A DNA stretch of 64,000 bases from contig JASANC010000266.1 in assembly GCA_030248135.1 (NCBI GenBank), positions 1-64,000 of the forward strand. Direction: 5' to 3'. Source of the stretch: Theristus sp. LFF4_11. Taxonomy: Eukaryota > Nematoda > Chromadorea > Monhysterida > Xyalidae. Shown here piece after piece: positions 10,692 to 26,256 of this stretch. The notes under the pieces are model-generated. The model was given only the letters and a program-made list of their open reading frames with translations. It made no database searches and was not told where the DNA came from. The position numbers were made by a program, and so were the translations under genes. How positions within the stretch are numbered: the first letter of the stretch is position 1; the number at the start of each line of letters is the position of its first letter.

Positions 10692-13600
10692 ACTAACGTT
10701 TTTAAAATGAGTCCACCTACACCGTTTTATCTTTTAGGCAAGTAAAAGACCAGTCGTTCAAACCCACGCTAGCAACAACCAACAACCATGCACAACATCG
10801 ACGTCTGTAGTTTTCCGGTATAAAACGAAAAAAATAATCGATTGAAACACGGATAGAAGAGAATATTTATGGAAAAATATTAAAAAAAACAGCGACACAA
10901 AATACATGCTTTGGGCAGTATGTGTATCTATAGCTGAAAAAAACACCGCAGACCGCGGCCGAACACAACATTTGCACAAGCGCTTAGTTGAAGCTGAAAT
11001 AAACGTTTGCATTTGTCAGAAAACGGTCCATTTGCAGTCGTTTTTTTTATAAAAATAAAAAGCAACCTTCGTTTATGTAGTTTCAGCGGGCTAGAGCTGA
11101 GTTTTGCTGCCCTGAAAAAATCTATCACTTGAGAATATCTACCTAATGTCTAACATTACCTGGAATACTTTTTTATCTAAAAATGTTTACGATTAGAAAC
11201 GCGACTACATCTGCTTGAACGCATGCGCAGCTTCTTGAAATTTCGATTTCGAACAAAACTGTTTCAAATTCACACAGGCTTATTTGTAAAATGTGCGTTT
11301 TTATGAACTCATGAACATTCATAATAACGTTGGAGGCAGATATTTGACGACAAAAATAAAAGAACACTGTTACTTCTTCCTCTCACTCTACCATTCATTC
11401 AAAAGCTACTTTGCCCCTGATTGTACTTTGTAGCCGAATGATTTCTAGAATTAAAATTTTGACCGATAAACCTTGTCAGAGATGTCACTGAACATGTAGA
11501 ATAATGTGCTATGAATGCAGCTAAACACGTGTGAATTTAAACGCATTCAAAAATATTCACGGAAAATGCGTCGAAAACCACTTAACCCGCAGGAAAACAA
11601 ACTGGCTTTTTGAAATTCCTTTGCAACCGGAGGCAGCCATCATGTGTCCAGGCTTCAGACATAGTGTAACCAAACCACATGTGTGGTCCGAAGGAGGCAG
11701 GATTGCACTGTGTTGTAAGATGAGCAAAACAGGCGTCAAGACCATGTCATGGTTTGAACATTTTGATTTGCACTCTAACACCAACTAATAGGGAGGGAAC
11801 AAACTATGTTGGAAGCAGCGGACGCGCAAACAGGAAAACCGAGGACAACGCAGGCGTTTTGTGCGAATCTGTGGCAAATCACACCGGCACAGCGGTTTGT
11901 GGTGCATGTTTCGATGAAAATGAAAAAGAATCAATCAATCATACGAAAAAAAAACGGGAACGCAGAAAAGTGCAAAAGATAAGCGGTATTGGGTGGAGAA
12001 AACCTGCTCGTGCTTGATTTCTTCCATTACTGAAACAAATAAAGGGTGACTTGTCCAAAAACACTGACTAATCAGACGAGACTGTTTGCCTTAATTCGAT
12101 CAGTGATTGTTCGGTCAATTTTTAAAAAAATCTGATCAAGTTTAAGAACCTATTGGTTTTGTGCCAAATCAAAATGCCAGAGATTTTGAAAATTTCAAAA
12201 TGAAGCTACACTTACGGTGCGGAAGTACTTGCTTGTTTGAACTACTGAAGGAATGATCAAAGAATTCAATCAATCAATGGCGCTTTTTTTCTAAAACTGA
12301 TTGCATGTTTGTGTTTATCTTTCAAAGGAAAGAAGCGCACACGAGACATCTGTGAAGCCGCAAAGGCCTGCTCCAAAGCAAACCAAAAGCATATTGTTGT
12401 GTTCGTAACAACTTTCTTGTTGCTGTTTGTCCTCTCTTTCAGTGGACGCCATGAAGAGATTTCGCTTTCAGTTTTCGAGTAATTTGTCTTATTTCCATGA
12501 AAATGGCCTCTCTGCTCCTGTTCTGGTGTAAGCATCGCAAAGAGAGCTATAGCTAGTGGCTACATCTAACGAAATTGATTACAAAAGCAAACAGAACGAA
12601 GTACATATAGCATCGTCGTTTGTTTTCTTGGTCCTGGTGGCCAAGAAGAAACAGCAAAATTAGAGAATTTTTGAGAAACACATGTTGTTGCCCATATAAG
12701 GCTGCAATTTCAGTGGCATATGTATCTCCAGCATGTGTGTTATGTATAGCCAGATGTCATTTGAGAACTGTGAGTACTGTGTGTGCCGATTTCTACCATA
12801 ATCGGTCTTGACACGATCTCACTGAATATACGTCCCTGATCGTCAAGAAAGACCATTCCAATACATTGTAGCTTTTGTTTTGATCAATGTTCAGTGTCCT
12901 TCAGTTCAAATCAGATACCACCCTCTGTCTGTGTAGACCATGATTAGAATGTAGCTGTTTACTGTAAGTTTGAAGATTTCTGAAAACCGAAAATAAAGCT
13001 TCGACCAAGCTACAGACAACAAGTGAAACATCATTGCATTTAAACAATGCAGCGCAGTTTCTAGTGGGATTCGAACTCAGCAATACCATGCTATGGTGCT
13101 AACGCCTCGGACCATTAGACCATCGACATGCATTAGAATCACAATAGAGTTGCATTTTGTGCTGTGCTAAATATCGAACACAAACTCCTTGATTCGCATT
13201 ACGCGGTAAACCAACTTTTCAGTAGCAAAGGATGTAAATAATCGAAAAATTAAATGAACATTAGTGGCTTTTAGCTTCAGGGTTAGCTGTTTTCAAAACC
13301 CAGCAAGCATCATCGGTTAGCACGTAGAGACATTGAACGTATGAATAATTGATTGATTGAAATAATGCGCTATGCGGGGCTTTTTGTTTTGACGGAAGCG
13401 CACTAGAAAGCGGTGTACTGGACTGGGTTTAGGTATTATGCTTTTTCCGGGCCAATATTCTAGCTCGATTCGTAAAATCCTGTTGAAGTGGTTGAGAAAT
13501 TTTCTTCATTATTGAAGATTTCTTGAAAATTCATAGAAGCTAACGTCAATTTTCAGGGGCTGGTTTCGAAAAGTGCTCACCACGGAACAAAGCTGCGTGA

Positions 13601-15841
13601 CCAAAAAAACAAGCTTGAAAAACGCAAAATAAGAAAGTTCCATGACTTCCATCACGGAAACTCCGTTTGAAGTCAGAGGGCAAAAGTTGTCGGACATTTA
13701 TCTCAAAGACATAGGGTGCAATAACATACAAAAACAATAAAAATTCCATTACAGTGATAAAAACAACAATTTCGCGTGGTAGATTGCGTTTTTACGGTTG
13801 TTGTCGCTTTTTTGCTTTGAAACGCAGACCTTTTGGGACTTTTTGCGTGACTCGCGCAAAAAAATCTCCACGCGCTTTTGGAACTTTTTCAGGCCTACAA
13901 TGCAAAGTTTCTTTGGCGGATATTTTTCAACTTCGCATGCTCCCAAAATAATTGGACGTTTCCGCACACACAGTGAAACAATGACAACCATTTTCTGGCT
14001 CTTACGGCTAATTTGATGTTTTTGAGGATCCTATGTTTTTGAAATCCAGTTCACATGAGGTTATTGGCTACTTCATGCTGTTGCCACCAATCAGCACAGT
14101 AAATTCAAATACAGCCAATCAGCGTTGTGCTTTGAAAATATTGCATGGCGTACCGAACGATGTATTGAAAAAACAAAAACAAAAAAAACGTTTGAAAAAC
14201 GTGCATGATTTTACGCTTAAAAATTGAAATTGCTTGGGCTGAACCCAGAAACTATACTAATAGTGGAATTGAGCTGAAAATAGACTAAAATTTGTGTGAT
14301 ACTGGTAAATTGCTAGCCATTCAAGCATCAATAAACCATTATTTCCCTTTTCCGTCCTTCAAAGCTCTGACAAAACACACAATGCGAACATAACAAGCTG
14401 GATTTCTGAGAGACCAGTGCAGCGTTTTATGTTTATTAGAAAATAGAAATATTGAACTCATTTAGATAATAATGGGGCAAAGCGTTTCAAATTGTGTGTT
14501 GCCGACTGACTGGTTACCACGGGCAAGCAACAACACTGTGAGGAGGGATAATATTTCCATACAACATCGAAAAAATCGCAGAAATTGGAGAATTTTCATT
14601 TTCTGCCACAAATATGCGATGAAAATACCTAACTGTCCTGTGTCCACGTGCCAAAAAATTGATGAAGCGCGGTTTATTTCCGATTTTTCTTCGTGTAACA
14701 AATTGAAAATCATCAGAATTTGAACCAAAGTGACAAATTTCTCTGCACCAAGCACGGATGAAAAAAAAACAACAAAATAATCCCACGGGTATCACTTCTT
14801 CATTTGACTAATCACTTCATTAATAGAGTTTTCATTAACTTCATCAACATGTTAAGTCGATACACATAAATTACACCGCGGTTTTCCTGTATCATTTATT
14901 CTTGTTTTTTTTGCTTGCTTTTTGAAGTTATAATGGAATGAAAACCTCCGGCCACAATTTTCATTTTATTATCAGTTATAAAAAACTGTTTCCATTGGAA
15001 CAACCGCAACATGAAGTGTTTTCAAATATATTTTTGTGAAAACTAAAATTTTCGAATTTTTGTTTGGTCGATAATGTTGCGGTTAACACAATCGAGTCTC
15101 CAGGCTTCATAATACGTATAATTTTGAGCCGAACATTTTTGCCAGCCTTTCATGTCCAACTTTTTGGTAATCGATCAAACTGTTAGCAAAATATGCCGCG
15201 GACAATAATTTAATCGGGTGTTCCATAATACCGAAATATATTTTTTTGCTGTAATTTCTAATAATGCACATGTAGCAAGCATAACTAAAATATCCTGCAT
15301 ATTTTGAACAACAAATTCCTGAATCACATTTGAACGCATCCCTCCCGGCTAACGCGCATTAAGAGATGAGAATACATGAGAAGTGTCAGATAGTAAGGGA
15401 TGGTCAATCAAAAAAAAACCTAAAAATGTTGCCGATTTTTATGTGTTTTGTAAGTGGCACAGGTGCAATTCTAAAAACTGCATGACGAAGAGAACACCAT
15501 TACGCTAATAACAGCTGTTCAACGCTACGTCTTAACGCTTTAATTAACAAAATACTTTTAAAACGTCATATTTAACGCACGTTTAGCGTTGGATTAACAC
15601 AACGTTTAACGATATATGTTTGGCGTACCGTTTCACGGTATGTATAACTCAACGTTTATCGCAATATTTAACGCCACGTTTAAAACGCTAATTTTGGCAT
15701 CAAACGCAAATGCACATCATAGAAACAATGTAAATGTTTTTCTATTCCATTCCAACACTGTTGCGTAAAACGTTGCGTGACGTTCTCTCGCTGTTTTAAA
15801 TGGCCGCGTTTAATATTTTTACTACTTCACCATTTTGACAG
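10692..15841. other. Intergenic stretch, no gene recognised
   Basis: AT-rich, no credible exon on either strand. It contains a tRNA-like segment (13065-13130, minus) and, close to the P450 3' end, a 200-bp patch packed with TTTAACG/AACGTTTA motifs (15500-15720). Confidence 0.6.
13065..13130 (-). repeat. tRNA-like segment (SINE head or tRNA pseudogene)
   Basis: Read on the minus strand it has an A-box-like TGGTCTAATGG and a B-box-like GAGTTCGAATCCC spaced as in tRNA genes. The T stem and acceptor stem do not pair well, so it is not a convincing functional tRNA. It may be the head of a tRNA-derived SINE. Confidence 0.35.
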
Positions 15842-19049
<3,208 letters not shown>

Positions 19050-20035
19050 CTTGGTTTGCTTGGTTTTCTAGTAATTGCAAAGTGAACAGCTGATCAAATG
19101 CGTACTTGCAGTGCGATTCGCTCGGTGGGACACTGAAATTCGTGAACAAACAAAGTTGCCAGCTATGCCGTTCAGAAACGGAGACGTTTCCAGCAAATAT
19201 CGGACAACCAATCAGCGCTTCGCATTCAAACGAAACTCGTCAGTATGCTGCATTGAAAAAGCTCTTTCGTGAATTCTGAAAAAATATTCGTGAATACAAG
19301 TGCTGGTAGAATCATTCTAAAAAGCAATTTGCTTGTTTATAAAGAGGCGTTTATCAGTTCGTTTCGCAATTCAAACTTTAGACTTTGTTAATGATTTCAG
19401 CGTCCGAAACTGTAAACAACACCCAGACTAAGATGCCAATATTGCGAAATCACACAAAAATGTCTTGCAATGATAAGCCTGTTTTCAAGATGCCTCGCAA
19501 TTTTATTGTGCAAATTCACATTGTTGTGTTGGTGAGTTGTTAGAACTTTTGAGCACCAAATGACGCAAGTGAAACAGGAAAAAAACGTAAAAACCAGTTC
19601 ACGGTACCGCCCCGCCGCACAATCGTCAAATAATGATAGAAACACTGACAAGCAAAAAAACACCTAACAAAGATCAATTTCGAACCAAGTGAAGGAAAAT
19701 ACCGCATAACAACACTGAAGCAATCGGTTTGCGATTTCACAACTCAAGTCTTGTAAATATGTACGAAAGCATAATGCTCAAACTGAACTTCAGCAGCACC
19801 AGTTGGTTGATGAAGTGACTGGGAGGATAATAAAAATAACAAAATAAAAAGTGGGGAATGAGATACAAACAAACACTTTCCCGAGATCAGTAAAGCCAGC
19901 AGACGCAGGAAACCAGTTTCGTCTCACTAACATTGTAAATCAGTATAAAAAAATAATAAAATAAAAGTAAATCAGAAATAAAACAGAAAACCCGCCAATA
20001 ATGATTCAAATGTTGGTATCCAGGTGAAACTCAAG
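19050..20035. other. Spacer between P450 5' end and survivin 3' end
   Basis: About 1 kb with no recognisable exon. It should hold the P450 promoter (a TTTATAAA near 19336 could serve) and the survivin 3' UTR. Confidence 0.5.
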
Positions 20036-23000
20036 TCATTCGGCCAACTTTTGCAGCCGGTTACGCACTTCTTCCACTTCCGTATCGAGTCGCGCCTTTG
20101 CTTCCGCAACCGTTTTGCGCTGAAACAGTGTTCTTCATTTTTAACAATTTTTATGACAAGTTAGCGATCATCATAGAAAATTGTCCGAACCTTGGTTTTT
20201 TTTTCAAAATCGCCAGGATGCAATTTGCACCCGTCAGCCGACAAAAAGGGCGTCTCGTCGAGCTGAGTTCAGCTAGGCCATTTTCACAACGATCCGGTGA
20301 ACTATTTTCAACAGAACGCAAGATTTTTCAAGAAAAGAACACAAATTTACTTACAACGGCATGCACCTTGCGGCAGCACATGATGTCGAGGAATTCTTCC
20401 ACGGTAAATTCACTTTCCGGTTTGCCCAGGCGCGCAAAAACGCACGTCTTACTGTGGTCTTTGTGTTCTTGCCTGCAAAAAAGGTATTGAACGTTTGCCT
20501 GATTGGCAACTTTCTTTCATGGCAAATCTGCTGCGCTGGCAAGGATTTCTGACCCAGCCAGTCTGGTTTTCGGGTATATGACAGCAACACTCGCGGTACC
20601 TAACGTGGTCTGCTGGTTGAAAACACTGAAAATGACAAATGCACGATTTGCCTAGGAATCCCACGGCGCGCAAGTCGCAGCCTTTACGTGAAGGTGGCAC
20701 ATGCATTTCTGATGTTACACACGCAGTGAGAGTATGAAGAGATGACCAATTATCACGATGTTCCGACTTTTGTTAAAACATCGAAGTCGGCAGATAGTCT
20801 AGTAAATGGCCAGGCAGTCAATGTCGACAGACATTTTGCCTATTTTGTCTACGTCGACCGACATTTCCACGCAGGAATTCTGTGGTAGCTGGAAGTCTTA
20901 TGTCGCACAGGACCAGTTCTATAAAGGCGCATTCATGCACGCGCGCGCTAACATGAACGTGCGTACGAATGTGCGTGTGTTCCAAAACTGAAGCGCGCTG
21001 TTTTTTAGCTTCGTCAATGTGTAGCGAGGTGACGCGCTTTGAATGGCGCTTAAGCTCAGTAGTACCGTTGTGTACCACTGAGCGCTTGAATGAAATCATG
21101 AAAAACGGACATTTCCGTTTTTTTACTATCTTTTTCTTTTTTTCCCGTAAACTGATTTGCGAATGCCTGCTTTTCAACGCAAATTCGCGTGTGCTGTAGT
21201 GGGTTAGTGGTTAGTGGGCGTAGTAGCACCATTGGACTGTAAACGCTTTATGAACTCCCCCCCCCCCAGGAGTGCACGCACTTACCACGGATCATCGTGC
21301 GATTCCCAGCCCTCGAGCTCCTTGAAGCACGTGAAACAGCGCGTCGCGTCCGGAACTTCGGGCGTCGGCACGTGGTGGAAACCGGCTTGCGCGAGCTGAA
21401 ACCTTACACAAGAGTGGAAAAACCGCCGGAAAAAAACTTACCACAGTAGATTGTTCGTCATATTGACATTTGATAATTCTCCGCTCAGTCACTTCAGTTG
21501 ACTGGAAAAAAGCTTGATCTCGTGTCGTGAGTGACCGGTGACTAGGGTTGTTAAAAAAAACAAAAATCGTCATTTTTGTTTTTTTTTTAAAAAAATTTTT
21601 TTTTTTTTAAAATTTCAAAAATCAAAGTTGTGCTAAATCAATCAGGGAGTCCGAAGAACCACATATGATATGCAAGCGCCTCCCGAATGACTCCCGTATG
21701 GCGGAACTTTGCAGATTTTGTTTTGGTGACCTCAATTACCCCTTTTCCAAACCGTCACCATGCCTCTTCTTGTGTTTTGACCTCCAAAACGTCACTAATT
21801 GTCCCCAGCTAAGCTAATGCTAAAGTGAAGACAAACATACCGCCTTGAAATTCGATCAATTCTTCTGATGGTGTCGCGACGACACGACACGAAGCAGCAA
21901 CCAGACAACGTAGCGCTTGCAAACGGAGCAGCGAGCACAATCGGACGCTCTGCGAGGCGAATCGTCACCTTATCTGCATCGGAAATGGTAGGCTAAGCTT
22001 TGGGACGCTCAAAAACTTCATCGCAGATGTTGTCGAAGCCTAAAATCAGTCGGTAAAACGGCCCAAAATCGACTGCTAAAGGTTTTACGAGGTATAATCA
22101 AAGAAAATTTTTGTTGAACTTTCGAAAAATTGTGCCAAAATTGAGGTTTTCAGAGCATATTAGAGAAAAAATTTTCGAATTTTTTTTTTTTAAATCGGCA
22201 TTTTTGTTTTTTTTTAAATCACTTTTTTTTTGAAAAAAAAATTTCATTTTTGTTTAACAACCCTACCGGTGACTTTTATCTTTCAAATCAACCAACATGT
22301 AAATCTCAGGAAGCGTACAAAAAAAGCAAACCAACCAACTGCGGCGTGCATCGCGCGTTCGCCTCTTGCTGCGGCCAGTGCTTGAACGAAAGCAAACGCT
22401 GCTTTTCGAACACCATCAACGGATCGTTGTCAAGCAACTGTGGTGATATTTTGGGAATTATTACAACAACATGCAGTCGAACTCAAAATTATGCGCAGAT
22501 CAACTGATTGGTTGGGTGATCAAATTCACGTGACGCGTGCTTTCTGTGCAGACTTCGCCCCATCAGCAAGGGATGGCACGAAAAAACCCGTTTTTTGCTT
22601 GAAAAGAAACCGGTTTTTTAACAGGTTTCTTTTCAGCCAAAAATAAAAAACCGAGTTTTACCAATAGTAAATCTGAATTTTCAGTCGTCGAAACAACTAT
22701 CCAAATTTTCAGTCGTCGAATCCACCACTCAATTGTGATTTTTGAAAAGCAACAGTTTTGATTATTGTTCATAAAACCGACAACAACACGTTTTATCCAG
22801 GTTTTCTTGCTCAATTGCGTGTTTGGCAAAATCCAGAGCAATATTCGGAAGCTGGAAAACAGAATTTTTGAAAAAAACGCACTGGTAAAAAACCGGTTTT
22901 TTCATCCCTACCCACAGCAACGTCAGGCAGACAGAAAGCATGCGTCACGTGATCCGGTGATCACCAACCAATCAGATGATTGCACATAATTCACAGTCAA

Positions 23001-23383
23001 ACTCAATAACATGTCCAACTGGCTAATTGGTTGGTGATCACGTGATGTGTGATGCTTGCACATTCTGTGCAAACCAAACTCCGGCGAAATGAGCAATTCA
23101 TGCACAGAATGCATGCATCAACCCATCAGCTACAATAGTTACTGATTTGCTACTGACTGACTGTATAATTGGACTGTAGCAGTTGAATTGGACGGAATTT
23201 TTAAACATGATACGGATAAAAGCAAAAGTAATTTTCCAGATCGAACGAAAACGGACAGTTTGATTGAGCAAGAGAGAAGCAAAAAAAACAATCGCGACGA
23301 CGACAGGACGGGACAACGATTACCTGCATGAATTGTGGATCAAGTACATCCTTTTCCTTCTCTGGTTCTTTTTTTGGCGGCAT
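20036..23383 (-). CDS. BIRC5: Survivin-like BIR protein, five exons, complete
   Basis: Homologue of survivin, the chromosomal passenger complex subunit that docks Aurora B/INCENP at centromeres and spindle midzone; nematode BIR-1 is the same group. Exons (minus): 23383-23324, 22437-22336, 21395-21286, 20472-20355, 20119-20036; total 474 nt, 157 aa plus stop (human 142 aa). Residues 1-20 are a lysine/glutamate-rich leader (MPPKKEPEKEKD). The single BIR domain (about 25-105) has RLLSFKHWP, ARCTPQLLAQAGF, and the zinc ligands in CFTCFKELEGW, then HKDHSKTC: C-x2-C-x16-H-x6-C is intact. FARLGKPESEFTVEEFL follows, then a helical C terminus (RKTVAEAKARLDTEVEEVR...) as in the survivin coiled helix. 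There is no RING or CARD, which separates it from other IAPs. Introns 1 and 2 carry MITEs. Confidence 0.93.
21543..22265 (+). mobile_element. hAT-type MITE family 1, complete copy in survivin intron 2
   Basis: 723 bp with terminal inverted repeats starting TAGGGTTGTTAAA, flanked by an exact 8-bp duplication CCGGTGAC (21535-21542, 22266-22273). No transposase. Over 95 percent identical by eye to the copy at 23575 in the unique central part, implying recent activity. The T- and A-rich arms next to the ends differ in length. Confidence 0.93.
22472..23006. mobile_element. Foldback MITE (GATCACGTGATC family) interrupted by a younger element
   Basis: Ends are GCAGTCGAACTC and, inverted, a decayed GAGTTTGACTG; inward of each comes TGATTGGTTGG(T)GATC and TGCTTTCTGTGC-type sequence. 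The two halves are pushed apart by the element at 22568-22910. Other copies are near 29995, 30945, 37105, 55965 and 58112. Confidence 0.75.
22568..22910. mobile_element. hAT-like MITE with AGGGATGAAAAAACCGG ends, nested
   Basis: Inverted ends: aAGGGATGgcacgaaaaaac on the left and, reversed, TAGGGATGAAAAAACCGG on the right. Flanks CCATCAGC and CCCACAGC agree at 6 of 8 positions, consistent with an old 8-bp duplication. It lies inside another MITE in survivin intron 1. No ORF. Confidence 0.7.
23010..23200. repeat. Second, partial GATCACGTGATC foldback in survivin intron 1
   Basis: Carries ctaattggttggtgatcacg, then gcacattctgtgca, and a mirrored catgcacagaatgcatgcat further on, ending near ggactgtagcagttgaatt. 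It is a degraded neighbour of the interrupted copy at 22472-23006. Confidence 0.5.
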
Positions 23384-23574
23384 TTCTATTTTTAGTTTGA
23401 GTTGATAAGTTGAATTTGAATCCCACTGCTCGGCTCGTCAGTTGTCACGGTCACGTGCGTGCACGTCGCTGCTTTGAATTTTTGACTCGGTTTTAAAAAA
23501 CCAAAAAAATCGAAAAACCAAAGTTGTGCTCGCGTTTGAAAAAATGAAAAAAATTGGAAAACCAAAGTTGTGCC

Positions 23575-24257
23575 TAGGGTTGTTAAAAAAAACAAAAATC
23601 GTCATAAAATTTCAAAAATCAAAGTTGTGCTAAATCAATCAGGGAGTCCGAAGAACCACATATGATATGCAAGCGCCTCCCGAATGACTCCCGTATGGCG
23701 GAACTTTGCAGATTTTGTTTTGGTGACCTCAATTACCCCTTTTCCAAACCGTCACCATGCCTCTTCTTGTGTTTTGACCTCCAAAACGTCACTAATTGTC
23801 CCCAGCTAAGCTAATGCTAAAGTGAAGACAAACATACCGCCTTGAAATTCGATCAATTCTTCTGATGGTGTCGCGACGACACGACACGAAGCAGCAACCA
23901 GACAACGTAGCGCTTGCAAACGGAGCAGCGAGCACAATCGGACGCTCTGCGAGGCGAATCGTCACCTTATCTGCATCGGAAATGGTAGGCTAAGCTTTGG
24001 GACGCTCAAAAACTTCATCGCAGATGTTGTCGAAGCCTAAAATCAGTCGGTAAAACGGCCCAAAATCGACTGCTAAAGGTTTTACGAGGTATAATCAAAG
24101 AAAATTTTTGTTGAACTTTCGAAAAATTGTGCCAAAATTGAGGTTTTCAGAGCATATTGGAGGAAAATTTTTCGAATTTTTTTTAAAAAAAAAATCGGCA
24201 TTTTTGTTTTTTTTAATCACTTTAAAAAAAAAATTTCATTTTTGTTTAACAACCCTA
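23575..24257 (+). mobile_element. hAT-type MITE family 1, complete copy upstream of survivin
   Basis: 683 bp, TAGGGTTGTTAAA...AACAACCCTA, flanked by the exact 8-bp duplication GTTGTGCC (23567-23574, 24258-24265). It starts only 192 bp upstream of the survivin start codon, so it occupies the likely promoter. A lone end fragment (gggttgttaaacaaaaatc) follows at 24293. Confidence 0.94.
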
Positions 24258-24292
24258 GTTGTGCCAACCAATCGACTTGGATTGGGGACCCT

Positions 24293-24315
24293 CGGGTTGT
24301 TAAACAAAAATCAAA
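24293..24315 (+). mobile_element. Solitary terminal fragment of MITE family 1
   Basis: A short gggttgttaaacaaaaatc match to the family terminus with no partner end nearby; a remnant of an earlier insertion or of imprecise excision. Confidence 0.5.
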
Positions 24316-24912
24316 ATTAAAAAAACATTTCTCAATTCTCAATTTGTTTCAACTCAACGCGCTCGAAAGCGGTAACGACCAAAAGCAGGCACAAAATTTC
24401 CTAATAATACGCAATGACGACGGGCACAGAAGATAAAAGACTGACATTGGGCAAGATACAAACGAACTAACAGTGGAATAACCGCAGAAAACATAGTTGT
24501 TCTATTTTCGGCCGGCGGCTTCAAGCCCCCTATCAGAGAGTTTTTTTCGCCTCAGCTATTATCTATCTAAAAAAATTCTCCGCCAGCTATCTATTAATAT
24601 TTGAAGTCAATTTTTGACCAAAATTGCTCATTTTTGCTCGAAACTCATGGATAATTTTGGATAAAATACGCCTTTATACTTGATTTTTAACGTATTTTAA
24701 GCTTTATTTAGCTGTTTTTATCGTTTTTTTTGCGTTTTAGCTATCTGTCTACCGGTATCTAATTTCAAAATTTTGACCCTTCCAAATTTACATGAATGAA
24801 TAATACACAATCCTAGTTTAGTGTATCAACATAAATATGAACCGGAAGCTATCCTAGTTTAGTTTATCAACAGTGTCCTATTTTACTGTATCAATATTAT
24901 CCATTTTTGTAT

Positions 24913-25275
24913 ACCGTATTACCCCCAATAAACCCCCATGGGGGATTAATACGTCAGCGAAAATACCTTGCATGGCAGGCAAGAAAGTCGCAGAAACTTC
25001 TACTTTTCACAGAGATTTCCTTTTGTAACAGCCTTTTGTAATGAAATTACCATTAACTCATCCATTTGGGGCCTTTGGTAGCACAATTCCATCATTTTCA
25101 CTGCAACCAGCCACTGATTCGCTTGGTATGTGTTTCAAACAGGTTTCCAATTAACCCCCATGGGGGATTATTTGTGGGGGGGATTATTCGGAAACTGGTC
25201 GGGGGGGGGGGGTGGGGGTTTATTGGTGGGGGGGGATTAATGGTGGGGGGGGGGGGTTAATGGGGGTAATACGGT
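24913..25275. mobile_element. MITE-like element with ACCGTATTACCCCCA ends and G-rich core
   Basis: Inverted ends ACCGTATTACCCCCAAT and, reversed, ACCGTATTACCCCCATT. Inside, the palindrome AACCCCCATGGGGGATT occurs twice (about 24930 and 25154), and the right third is a chain of G runs up to 14. No clear target duplication (possibly TA) and no ORF. Confidence 0.65.
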
Positions 25276-25640
25276 CGGCACCGCGTCATTCATACGAGCA
25301 TTGAAGAAGCTAAACTGTTTTTTGTTCACCACTGTAACCTTTTGATTTTGAATGACTGCTTCTTTTTCTTGCTGTGTTTCTCGGCACCGCGTCATTCATG
25401 CGAGCATTGAAGAAGCTAAACTGTTTTTTGTTCACCAATGTAACCTTTTGATTTTGAATGACTGCTTCTTTTTCTTGCACCAATGTAACCTTTTGATTTT
25501 GAATGACTGCTTCTTTTTCTTGCTGTGTTTCTCGGCACCCTGTCATTCATGCAAGCATTGAAGAAGAAGCTGAACTGTTTTTTATTCACCACCGTAACCT
25601 TTTGATTTTGAATGACTGATTCTTTTTCTATTTGTGAATT
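25275..25640 (+). repeat. About 105-bp tandem repeat, three to four partial units
   Basis: Unit runs from ctcggcaccgcgtcattcat through gaagaagctaaactg and ccttttgattttgaatgac to cttctttttcttgc. A 45-bp sub-part is duplicated once more. It abuts the MITE at 24913-25275. Confidence 0.85.
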
Positions 25641-26256
25641 GTGATTCTCGGTATTTCCTCGAATCCGTAAAAAACAGTCGGAACAAAAGTTTTTTGTAGT
25701 TTTGTTTGTACAGTTCTTGTAACTTTCTCAGTTTCCTTGCATGTCGGGGACGGACCCCGTTGTCAAATCATTGCAAACAATCGTTGATGCATGTTTCAGA
25801 TTCCGACAGTTTCATCTGTTCGTTCTTCTGTGGGTCTCTGGAGGTTTACGTTGGTATTTTGGTGGTTTTTCATTTGTTTCGTGCGTGACGTTCGTTACCG
25901 ATCGACGGACAGTGTAGAACTCCGCCCTGCCGTCGACGAGTTGATCTGCTACGCTCCGAGTCCAGCAGTGCATTTTTTTTGTTTATTTTCGTTTCTGAAT
26001 TTCTTCTCTGCGTTCCTGCCGTTGGTATTTTTTCCTACAACCAGAAGAAACTGAACTGAGGAGAACATTTCCACTTTCAAGTCGTCTCAGGGCGGCTGTC
26101 GTCGTGTGGTATCGGTTTTTCATGTCCATTTTGTTGCCGTTTTGCGCCTGTCGATCCACTCTATTATTCCGTTGGTGTTGTGATGCAAAAAATGCAGTCC
26201 ATTGATGTTTCTGCGTTTTCCTCTGAAACTTTTCGATCATTGATTCATTCTCGTTG

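Larger units (their letters stand above)
23384..26256. promoter_or_regulatory. Shared upstream region of survivin (-) and chitin synthase (+)
   Basis: The 2.9 kb between two divergent start codons contains two MITEs, a tandem repeat and no recognised exon apart from possible chitin synthase 5' UTR. Promoters of both genes must lie here or in unseen first exons. No specific element could be assigned. Confidence 0.4.

Noticed and set aside
13065..13130. Functional tRNA gene on the minus strand
   Set aside because: A and B boxes are present, but the T stem and acceptor stem do not pair properly; kept only as a tRNA-like repeat.
24913..25275. CRISPR-like or bacterial repeat array
   Set aside because: The window is eukaryotic. 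The repeats are inverted ends and G runs, with no regular repeat-spacer pattern.
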